64,000 nucleotides of DNA from Ornithodoros turicata (taxonomy: Eukaryota; Arthropoda; Arachnida; Ixodida; Argasidae), in contig NW_026999357.1 in the NCBI RefSeq assembly GCF_037126465.1, positions 310,001-374,000 of the forward strand. The letters run 5' to 3'. Shown in pieces: positions 55,461 to 64,000 of the stretch (its first letter is position 1; the number at the start of each line of letters is the position of its first letter). A model generated the notes under the pieces. That model did not search any database. It was not told where the DNA came from and was given only the letters and a program-made list of their open reading frames with translations. Position numbers and translations under genes: made by a program.

Positions 55461-58400
55461 AAATTATATAAAAACCTTTCTGGGAACCTAAGGTAAGTAG
55501 TAGGTTGTCAAAATACAGATCACATAGCGAATAAGAAACTGAATGCCGGGTAAGCGAATGAATACCAGAAGTATTCGCGCCAACACTTTTTGACCATTTG
55601 CATTTTGCGAGCTTTAGAATACCACACCGTTAGGAATGCGCTTCGCTCCCTCGTAACTAACCTCCCTCGTATTCGACTCGCTTGTTTTACTCATTATTTT
55701 TATTTTTTTCAAGTATGAGGTAAATTCGTCAACAGTTCTGACTGTTACCGTGGTACAGAGAGCCTCACAATGAAGGCTACTGGCTACCTTTGGTACACGG
55801 AGCCGCCACTCTCCAGCAGGCTGCCGTCACCATCTCCCTACATCACCATACCCTACGGACTTGTTTTTATGTTCTGTGTTTGTTCTAATGCGGTGTCGAC
55901 AATAACGACAGTAGCTTGAAGCGCAACAATAACAAGAAGCCGGTGGTCTGGTAAACAGTGTGGGGCCCCAGGAGTCTGGTTCCAAGAGCTTTGGCGTTCT
56001 TTTTCAGGCCCTTCTCAGTTTTCGTTTCCTTTGCTTTTATATTTTTTTTCAGTACGAAATATTCGAGTCAGAATGTGGCAGTTCAGTTCATAGGCGTGCC
56101 ATAACGCAGGAAACACTATAAAAAGGTACAAAGGCAGGGAATGTGATAACCGCGCTGGCAAACCGCTACTTGGATTTGGCGTGCCAATATTGTCCCTTGA
56201 TTGGGCCTATATGAACCTCCCATTCACCCAATACGGGACAAATGCGAGGCCATTATTCAGCTACTGCCTGGACAATATGCGATCTACATTGAGAATACTG
56301 AAGCTGCATATTCGCATACCAACATGAGCCGGGTTGGGCCGGGTTGCAATTGTAAAACTGGGTCAACATTAGGAACCCGAGATAGCCAAATTTTCTCCAG
56401 CATAAGACCCACACAGTGAGGAGCTGCCTGGGTGCTTATCTAACCTGAACTAACCTCACTGAGGTGAGCTAGTATAACTTCATGTGTACCCAATATGATA
56501 TGGTCCAACGCCTGTCTACCTTTCACAAGAAGGCAACCTCCTAATCCGTTAGGCTCAGCAATGCAATATCTCTCCGGCTGTAGAAGTGCTTCAGATGGTG
56601 TTATTCGAGCTCATATAAAAAATCCTCTAGGAATCGCAGTACTATGGCAACAAAACTGCTCCAAGGGGCACTGGCGAGGTGGCGGTTTTAGCCTGTTTCG
56701 ATCAGGATAGGTTAGGTAAAGTGCGTCTGGGTACGGTTCGTCTAGGTTATGTCACTATTTTCGCCTGGTGGCGTCCACGTTCTAGGAGGTGGAAGCATTT
56801 GTCTGAGCCCCAGTGTCATCAAACAGCGTGGTTTCAGCACGCGTTCGTATAGCCTGCGGGTATGTTGTTTTCGTGTTAAACTTTCCAAAACATTCATAAA
56901 TATTCCTCATTTCGGTTTATTCGCGACAAATAATTCATAAGGTATTCCTACATGCGGCAATTTTCCAACACTAGCTTCTGTTATTTCGTGGGGAAATCCA
57001 TAAGCCACAATGCTATAGTATACCCTAGATATATAGATAGTATACCCTAGTATAGTTAGAATGGCGTAGATGCAGGCCAGCTGGTGGATAAACTCCATGA
57101 TAGGCAAGCCTGAGCGCTCAGAGCTCAGGTTTGCCTACCATGGACTATAGAGTATACCCCACATAACTGTATAATTATCATACTTTTAGATTCAGCGTAT
57201 GGCCTTCTCTCAGTTCAAGGCGTTCTTGCACCGTTGGACAAGTTTAAAATACATAAGCTCGTCTACGCAACCGCACTCCATCTATTTTTGGAGAGCACCC
57301 AGTAGCGTGTGTCTTACAATGAAGTGTTGCTCAACCGCATACTTACCCGAAATTTCGCTTTCCGCTGTAAGAAACAGTGCTAGAGAATTAGCCATCTGCT
57401 ATGTCAAATGGAACCATACTGCGCTTTACGGGAAATACGGGCATGAGACACCACATACCCATGATTTGCGGACAAGAGCGATGTGCAATAGCTTCAGGTC
57501 ACTTCGTCTAGCCTGCTGCTGTTTATCTTTACAACGACTAATAGTCTGAAGGTTCTTTTACTTCTTCTTCACAGGCGCAGTGGACACTGCATCTTTCTCT
57601 TCCGTTCAAACGTAGACTCATAGATGGCAACCTTTATCACGGTTGAGCGCGATGTGGATCCTGCGTCAGTGCAAACAGGGAATAAGAGGGGGTTTCTCAA
57701 TTTGATTGCGCAGTGACAGTACAGTCTTAAAAGTCAGAAATTTCTGCCACGGACTCTTTCAGCATACCAGAACACTAGGACACGCCATCCACGAAAATAC
57801 CGGTCAAAAGACTCACGACTGACATCTGTGCCAAAAGATAGAGATATGCCTGTCAACAAATATGGCAGATATCAGAAAAGATACAGGATGCGGGTATCAC
57901 TCCTTCTTCCACTTGCGGGTTTCCAACACCCTCCTGAACTGAAAATTCAGTCATACGGAAGTAGTATGGAAACTTGACAACCATCCACACAGGTGCCCTT
58001 CAAACAGGAGGTGCTCAACTCGCAGCAATATAAGGCCACCTCGAAAGCCTATTCCTTCCGTACGCCAAAACGTTATTCCTTGTTTTTGCTATTATCACCA
58101 GGACAGCACAAAGGCACACGCACAGAGGTGAAGATAAAGAACGTGAAGGCTGCGTAAGTAACGAACGGAGTAACATCAGCTGGCGGACAGTGCTCCCTTC
58201 TATGTTGCGTAAAATACTTAAACAAAAACACACTTTCAGCGTCAGTTAAATGGTCTTGGCCAGGCAAAGTTTGAACCCTAAACGACTTAAATAATGTCAG
58301 AAATGTTGTTGGCCAGGACGATGAGGCTTTTATTGGAGCACTATTAGGCTACAACCGTCACATTTAATACTTTACGTGACGAAGGCGTTTCACAAACAAC

Positions 58401-58475
58401 GCGTTGTGGTGCTTGTGTTTTCGTGTTTTCTTTGCACTCATGCGCTATGCATGACCTCATAAACTTGAAAAAAAA
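55461..58475. other. No recognised gene
   Basis: Short frames only. 56170-56420 has CCAATATTG, GGACAATATG and GGGTTGGGCCGGGTTG motifs that could be further decayed ATATTGG-type repeat. 57015-57062 has a short duplicated TAGTATACCCTAG. Otherwise nothing recognised. Confidence 0.4.
57096..57145. repeat. Small hairpin
   Basis: CCATGATAGGCAAGCCTGAG and CTCAGGTTTGCCTACCATGG are near-perfect complements around a short AGCGCT-containing loop. Flanking TATACCCTAG and CTATAGAGTATACC are also inverted, so it may be the core of a small MITE. Confidence 0.6.
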
Positions 58476-58477
58476 TG

Positions 58478-58606
58478 GCTAAGAAGCAAGCGAGCTAGTG
58501 AACATGATGCATAATGTAAAACCCCGAGACTAGGGAAAACGAAGCGTCTGTCGTGTTGTGTGTGTGCCTCCGTGTTCCCTAGTCTCGGGGTTTTACATTA
58601 TGCATC
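58478..58606. mobile_element. Penelope-like hairpin tail
   Basis: Arms ATGCATAATGTAAAACCCCG with AGACTAGGGAA (about 58507-58538) are inverted at about 58576-58606 around a loop of about 38 bases. A tail piece GGCTAAGAAGCAAGCGAGCT precedes it, in the orientation expected for a minus-strand element. The same pieces occur at 40541-40632. Confidence 0.6.
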
Positions 58607-58944
58607 ATCAGTTTGTTACGACTAGAGTAGCTACCTTGGCAGTGTCAGCATCTTTCCTGCAGCTAAACAATGCATTGTCTGTCACATGAGGAAGCACAGG
58701 CCTGGAAACATGAAGAGAATTAACGACCTGTTCCATTATTCAGAAGCAAGCATTATCATGCTGGAATTTTGGAAACTAACAGTGGTATCGTGTGTCTAGG
58801 AAGTGGCAAGTGCGCAGAACAGTAGACGTAGTTGTGGTCGTCAGGGCTTCGTGCATCATGTCAGTCAGAAAGGCGAGCTTCGCATTTGCTGTCGCTTCCC
58901 ATGTAAGCAAGTAGTTCAAAACGCTGAAGTAGTCCTCGTGGCAC

Positions 58945-59892
58945 CTACAACAAAGTCGTCGGCTGCGAACTGCCGAGAGCGTGCGGTAGGACCCGTTTAG
59001 ACAGGACTACCGCGTCCCGCATGGCGAAACGAATGCCTTGCGAGAGGGCCTCTGAAGACATGCCGGTGTACACAGATGTTTGGAGGCCGGCACGAAAGGG
59101 TGCCCAATTCGTGAAAGGGATCAGTCCAGTAGTGGGTGACAGAGGCAGCCTTTCGTGTGAAATGTAGATGCGAAAGTGGTCACTATCTCGGGTATCGACA
59201 TCGGTAGCGCACGACATGTAGCGAATTATGTCTTCTGAGCACCAGGAAAGATCCAGGACATCGAGTGACGTTGGTGATCGCATTTAAGTTGGCTGTCGGT
59301 TGTTGAGGAGGCACATGTGAGCAGTTTCCATTACGTCTAACATTCTCCTTCCCCCGACCGTCCTTTCTCATCTCTCTCTCCCCAAGCCGTATGATGAGCA
59401 CTGAAGTCACCGAGTACAAGAGCTGGGGATTCCAGTGAACTGAATAAGCGGTGGAGGTCAATCCACGGAACCTGTACCACAGGACGTAGATAGATACAGA
59501 CGGCGGTTAACAGCAGGTGCCACAAGGCGGATCTCACAGGAGACATAATCCTAAGATCGATGACAAACTGACCCTATGGGAGCAGCAATGAGGTCATAAC
59601 GAATGTATAACGCTGTGCGGCTCTCAGAGGATTGATGAGAGCGATAGATTGTATAGCCATCAACGCAATGTGCAGCATCCATGCCATGTTCGCATACAGC
59701 TATGAAAGGAAACTTGAACTGGTAAAGATGAGATTTAAAATCTAGGAGCTTGTTACGTAGGCTGCGAGGATTCCACTGCATCGCGATGGCCTTTCTATAC
59801 AATTCCATCATGCGGAGATAACGATAAGGCCGCCAATGCCAAAAGCGCTTGGACCTCATGCAGTTGCGACGCACCAGGAAAGGCAGAGACAA
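58945..59892 (-). pseudogene. LINE ORF2 endonuclease domain relic
   Basis: Three minus-strand frames in order. 59892-59551: MQWNPRSLRNKLLDF then FIAVCEHG, the N-terminus of an apurinic-type endonuclease (W-N-x-R-S-L, catalytic-region E). 59546-59337: LGDFSAHHTAWG, matching the G-D-F-N-A-H-H motif with S for N. 59283-58945: SLDVLDLSWCSEDI and DTRDSDHFRIYI, the closing S-D-H motif. The RT domain expected downstream is absent. Frameshifts and stops separate the pieces. The domain would nick target DNA for target-primed reverse transcription. Confidence 0.82.
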
Positions 59893-60241
59893 TTGCCTTG
59901 ACTGCTGTGAGTACAGCAGAGAAGAGTGTCAGAGAGGGGACAGCTTCGGTGGTTGGTGGTGCTAACTGTCGTCTCATGACTGATGGGTCTGTTACACCTC
60001 CGGTAGTGCGTGTAATCTGCTTTGAGGGACCCGGGCGTGTCGGGTGGCTGGTTCTGATGGGCTTCGTCGCGGTGGCGTTCTGCAACCTCCGTTCGCCTTG
60101 TGAAGACCGGGGTGGGACTGTAGGAAAGTCGTGGTCATCAGTACGAGGCGTGACGGTGGCATCGCCGCCCCTGGGAGCGTCAGAAGGAAGGCGTAATATC
60201 CGGTCTTGATGACTTTTTGTGGCGGCGGTCTTCACGGGTCA

Positions 60242-61054
60242 TTAAGATAATGATGCAGGATGGCCGGATTTACACTTGGCGCAATTTGACTCTCTCTTAT
60301 TGTTGCAGCCAAATCGGCGGTGAAGCCCAGCGCATATGCCACACCTAGTTGCACCTCGGCAATTTTGAGCAAGATGGCCAAAGCGTTAACAGTTATAGCA
60401 CTGGATGGGGCCTTCTATGTACTCTTGAACTATGAAGATCTGAAACCCGAGGGCAATTCGGTGTGGAAGAGGGATCGTAGGTTGAAAAGTTAGGATGACG
60501 CTGGGTAACGGGATAAATACATCTTCTGCCATGGAGTCTTGTCGCCTGGCCGATATATCCCCTGCGTCTTTCAGGTAGAGGACGAGCTCGTCATTGGAGT
60601 ATTCCTTAGGTACCGCATAAATCTTGCCCATATTTCTGGCGTACGATTGAGGTAGTGCAGGGGATACAGGGATTCCAGCTAAACACTGAGCTGACAAAAG
60701 ATTGCGGGCAGCCTCTTCAGACCTGACAGAGACGAAGAGAGATCCATCTCGGTGGAAACGGTGGTGGATAACCTGTCGTTGGGCTAGCAGGCGTATTGCG
60801 CTGGCGACCATATTAAGGTTCAGTTTCCAGAAGGAGTAGTCACTAGTTGCTGGTCGAAACGGAATGGGAATACCGCCGGCTCGGTTCTTCCTGTAGGTGA
60901 CAGTGCTGAACGGGTCATGAAGAGAAGTGGAAAGGTTGCCATCGTTCATGTCATCTGTCTGCTGAGGAGCTGCCGGTGCCGAAGTGTCCATGGTGTTACC
61001 GGGAACATTCACGTCCTGTGGATTGTCGGCATCACCAGAGGAAGGGCTCTCCAC
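60242..61054 (-). pseudogene. LINE ORF1 (gag-like) with three CCHC knuckles
   Basis: ATG at 61054 starts an acidic/Pro-rich N-terminus. A central domain includes VIHHRFHRDGSLFVSV and SEEAARNLL, RRM-like, then LPHRIALGFQIF. The frame reaches CYNC, where TAA interrupts (near 60383), then continues in the same phase RFGHLAQNC, CGICAGLHRRFGC and CAKCKSGHPASLS to a stop at 60242. Three closely spaced CCHC-type knuckles after an RRM-like domain are usual for I/Jockey-type LINE gag proteins, which bind element RNA. The single nonsense codon sits inside the first knuckle. It is followed by ORF2 at 59892, so this is one 3'-truncated element. Confidence 0.8.
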
Positions 61055-61099
61055 CCGTTGTCGTTTGGCAGGGCTAGCGGGGACCTGTTGACCTGTGGG

Positions 61100-61820
61100 A
61101 AGTGTCTCACTGACGTCCGACCTCCCGTCTAGATTACGGCGGCAGGCCCGTGAAACGTCAGCTGGCTCCTTTCAAAAGGCTCCAAAAAGGCCTCAGGGTC
61201 CCTCCACTGGACAATGGTTATCTTCGTTACTCGACCAACCTCAACGTTGATATGGAATTCACCAAAAGTGGGGATAAAAAAAGAGGGTGTCTCATGCAAG
61301 AGATAAATTTACTTTCTGGTCAGCGAACTTGTCTGGTGTTGATAAGCCATAGCCGTAGAGGGGGGGAGGGGGACGTGATGCATTCATGATTACACTGTTT
61401 GCAGGAGAAATAATCTGCACTCACGAAGTTTCTATCGTGGATACAACAAGGCGGTACTTTCGCGCTCCCATTCGGACATACATAAGGTCCTGTGTTTTCG
61501 GGTTTTATGGTTTTGAAAATCGCGTGATATCGGGTCGAAAAGTTAATTTTCGGGTAGAAAATATACGATAAAAACCACTTCACGCATCTGAAGTTGAGAG
61601 AAGATGTGGGACAGCTAGCTTGGGTCTCCAGTGCTTAATATTCTCCAATGCCGGTATTGGTAGCCTAATTGGCACCTTTCCAATGTCATCCTGGCTTACA
61701 GTGTGACGCAGTCCATATCCGTGAGGCCAACAACCGCAAGCCGGTTTTACGACATCCCAACCACCACCACCAGAGAGGAGAGTTGGGGGGGATGTGTTAA
61801 TGTCGACAGCAAATCTTTTG
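61100..61820. other. No recognised gene
   Basis: Upstream flank of the LINE relic (likely its 5' UTR near 61060-61140), then short frames with no domain, and a G-rich stretch near 61360. Confidence 0.35.
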
Positions 61821-61826
61821 GATCCA

Positions 61827-61905
61827 TAACTTAAAAACCCGAGATTAGGCGACAAAAAAAAAACGACAAACACAGACAAGGTCTCAAACACAGCTGAAAG
61901 TTTAC
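61827..61905 (-). mobile_element. Penelope-like element 3' untranslated tail
   Basis: Directly follows the stop of the PLE frame on the minus strand. Shares ACACAGACAAGGTCTCAAA, CAGCTGAAAG and ATAACTTAAAAACCCGA with 32018-32110. Confidence 0.65.
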
Positions 61906-62262
61906 TTAACAGCGCAAACATATAAGGGTTGAAGTAGGTGAGAATGAAGGGTGAGGAGAACGTAAGAACGTCCCCAAAACCAACGGAAATGTCAGGGAAG
62001 GCTTGCTAACACAGTTCCCAGCAGAGATAATGGACAGCGTTTCCTTCATAAGCCTTTTGTTGAGGTCACTTTCACTGGACATTACAAAGGTTTCATGCCA
62101 TCTGGGCGCTCAACTTCTACAGACTTGTAGGTGTTTTACCAATTCGGAAGAACAATCGTTATTTTTTGCTCTGAGGGCATGCTCCCGCAAGCGATCATTT
62201 AGGCAGCGTTTACTTTGGCCGATATAAGAAAAACCACATTCCAGAGGTATCTGATATACAAT
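61906..62262 (-). pseudogene. Penelope-like GIY-YIG endonuclease C-terminus
   Basis: The minus-strand frame reads YQIPLECGFSYIGQSKRCLN then DRLREHALRAKN, the GIY-YIG nuclease start of Penelope-like elements with its conserved Y, G-x-x-Y-I-G-Q, R and E-H. After a single in-frame TGA it continues with NKRLMKETLSI and GNCVSKPSLTF to a stop at 61906. Everything N-terminal, including RT, is missing; the copy begins at a palindrome. The nuclease would cut target DNA for element insertion. Confidence 0.8.
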
Positions 62263-62307
62263 ATTAGAACGTTCTAATATTGCATATCAGATACCTCTGG
62301 AATGTGG
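62234..62307. repeat. Zero-loop palindrome at PLE junction
   Basis: Two 37-bp arms meet at 62270/62271 (AGAAC|GTTCT) with one mismatch and no loop. The left arm is PLE coding sequence (complement of the YQIPLECG region). The right arm is its mirror and then departs from PLE sequence after GGAATGTGG. Confidence 0.85.
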
Positions 62308-64000
62308 CTTTTGTAGGTAATACTTGCAAGGCAGCGGAACCCCTACGCGGATCACAAGAGAGCAACGCAATGGATGCTAATACTCATCGACGACATCTCT
62401 GCCTTCTAGTGTTAACTGGAACAGAGTACCGCAAGTGAAAAACAACGGAAATGATCCTCTGCTCATTGACGAGGATTTTGCGTTTGAATAGACATAATGT
62501 CCAAGGTTCCATTGCGAAGTATTATATTGAGGATATGACTTTTTCGTGTTATATCCACACTCTCACTACTGGTGGCAGCACATTACAACATTAATACCAA
62601 CATCACCTTGGGTCACCGTGTCGGACCACTTCCTCGATTACTAACCGTCTAGACACCCCCGAAAGACACCTGTTTGTGGGCAGATGAACAAAGGGGTGAA
62701 AGCTGCTTTAGGGACCGAATTCTGGAGAAAGTGTCCTGAAGCTTAGCAAGCAGGAATGTCGGAAGGTCGAATGGCCAGGTGGTTTCAATGAAGAGGTTGT
62801 TTGCTTTGTGTAATTTATTTGTGTCTGGCGAAATGTTATTTAAGGGAGCCGCCCTCTTGACGGAAGGGAGGGCAAATGTCAGGATTTTGAAGGGAGAAGT
62901 CGCCCGGAGATTGAGCGGGGCTTATGCGGCATTCGATCCCGGGAAGTATGGACACGCGGGCACGTTGCCGTAAAGTGTGAAAAGTATGTGTTTGTTGTGT
63001 TTGTTGCCAACATGTGTCCTCACTGGTGTCGCTTACACGCCTAACAGCCGGTCCCCACTGTGTAGACAGGTCAACAAAAATCTGGTCCGGGAATCGCTCC
63101 CGTGACAACAGGCTCGATGGAAGATTGGGGCAACACGGGGGGTACAATTTTCTCGCGGCGTTTCAAGAATCTCTCCGTTGATGATATGCACATAGGGCTT
63201 TGAGATGTCAGCTCGTGGATGTGGAGACCACATACTGTTGATTTCGTCGACAGTTCCTTAACGTGAAGTCAACGCCACCAAGAAGTCGAGCCAGTGGTGG
63301 TTCATAGCATCACCGCACAGTTCGACAGCTGAATCTCTGTCTAGTGACGTTGGCCCGGTGTACGTACCATGGTGCCCGTACTCAACCACACCAGACGACT
63401 ACGGCGTTCACATCAAAACTATACACAAGTATGATGCACACACCATCCGTACTGGAATGCACCAGAATCACACTGATGCCACACTAGGCTGCTGTGATGT
63501 GCACATCAAAAGCAGCAGAACAGTCTGTCACGCATTGTGTGCGACACAGGCCACGTAATGCGTGTCAAGCCAGAGTTACACCCAGAGGGAGGATTATCGA
63601 TAATGCTGTTTTAAGCCATATTTTTCACTCCTATCTGCTATGTCGGTGCAAGATAAGTACTCCGCTAGCACCAACCGCGATAGCTACACAGAATGGCATA
63701 TCTATGATTCAACTGCCGGTCGGCTGTGCTTTACGGCTGTGCCTTTACCAACCCATATCATTCCCCCTTCCCCCTTTCTTTATCTTTAATAAACATATCC
63801 CCCCCATATCATTATGTTGTAAAGGGAATTCGTAGTGATGACCCAGGTAAATCGTCTTCATGATTCGCTACTTGAAGGCCCTGAATACTTGAAGGCCCTC
63901 AATTTCCTCCTTGCAAAGGAGGACTTGTGCTGCACGCTCAAGTATAGCTTGTGCTACACACACAAGGTGTCTGTGAGAGACCTTTGAGACGCATTTAAAC
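62308..64000. other. Right flank, no recognised gene
   Basis: Short frames only (up to 113 codons) with no domain. A short direct repeat, ACTTGAAGGCCCT, occurs twice near 63870-63900. No transposon ends recognised. Confidence 0.4.

Noticed and set aside
56170..56420. Third complete ATATTGG-family element
   Set aside because: Motifs are present but no inverted ends or flanking duplication could be found, so it is only mentioned as a possible relic.
59795..60235. Separate host gene in the 146-codon minus-strand frame
   Set aside because: It lies between LINE ORF1 and ORF2 in the same orientation and has no domain; it is best read as the ORF1-ORF2 junction region of the same LINE.

Overview
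This is eukaryotic, repeat-dense, intergenic-type DNA. It has no operons, introns appear in the gene-like relics, SINEs carry tRNA-type Pol III promoters, and nearly every recognisable reading frame belongs to a transposable element. The mix suggests a chelicerate, most likely a tick: a tRNA-derived SINE resembling the ixodid Ruka family, a second tRNA-headed SINE, Penelope-like (PLE) tails that fold into hairpins, several short hAT elements, Ty3/Gypsy and I/Jockey-type LINE relics. That assignment is from recognition of repeat types, not from a search. No intact host protein gene was found.

Layout. 1-1.5 kb: two small hairpin repeats. About 1.5-17.1 kb: a giant fold-back (long inverted repeat) element of roughly 10-11 kb once later insertions are discounted. 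It is built of tandem sub-repeats and centred on a perfect 43-bp hairpin near 9.53 kb. Its left arm is split by a 2.35-kb element that itself holds a 194-bp hAT. Its right arm is split by a LINE 3' end and by a 1.9-kb inverted-repeat DNA transposon carrying a further 0.57-kb element. 17.1-22.7 kb: a decayed Ty3/Gypsy element (one LTR-like region, primer-binding site, gag, protease, RT, RNase H, integrase), with a hairpin retroposon inside integrase. 24.7-26.2 kb: a separate, diverged copy of the fold-back family. 26.3-27.3 kb: a TIR element with subterminal repeats. 28.9-29.5 kb: a hAT element. 32.0-32.3 kb: PLE fragments. 32.5-34.6 kb: a nearly continuous DDE-type transposase gene on the minus strand, broken by one in-frame TGA and one late frameshift. 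34.8-35.3 and 39.6-40.1 kb: two copies of the same 477-bp hAT element, each with a perfect 8-bp target duplication. 38.0-38.7 kb: a TTAA-flanked element. 39.2-39.5 kb: another hAT. 40.5-42.1 kb: PLE tail and two SINEs. 42.9-46.9 kb: a 3.95-kb long-inverted-repeat element holding hAT debris and a SINE. 47.6-54.8 kb: two inverted copies of an unrecognised multi-exon gene relic around a 5-kb spacer with a LINE fragment. 55.0-55.2 kb: a hAT. 58.5 kb: PLE hairpin. 58.9-61.1 kb: LINE ORF1 (CCHC knuckles) and endonuclease relic. 61.8-62.3 kb: PLE GIY-YIG fragment ending in a zero-loop palindrome.

The elements form a nested insertion record rather than a cooperating gene set. Target duplications and comparison of fold-back arms recover empty sites and the order of insertion. 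The unusual density of long inverted repeats (three of several kilobases, plus at least four small perfect or near-perfect hairpins) is the main structural feature. If transcribed, they could give long double-stranded RNA. The best candidates for something undescribed are the fold-back family, the inverted gene pair at 47.6-54.8 kb, and the TIR families with subterminal repeat clusters.
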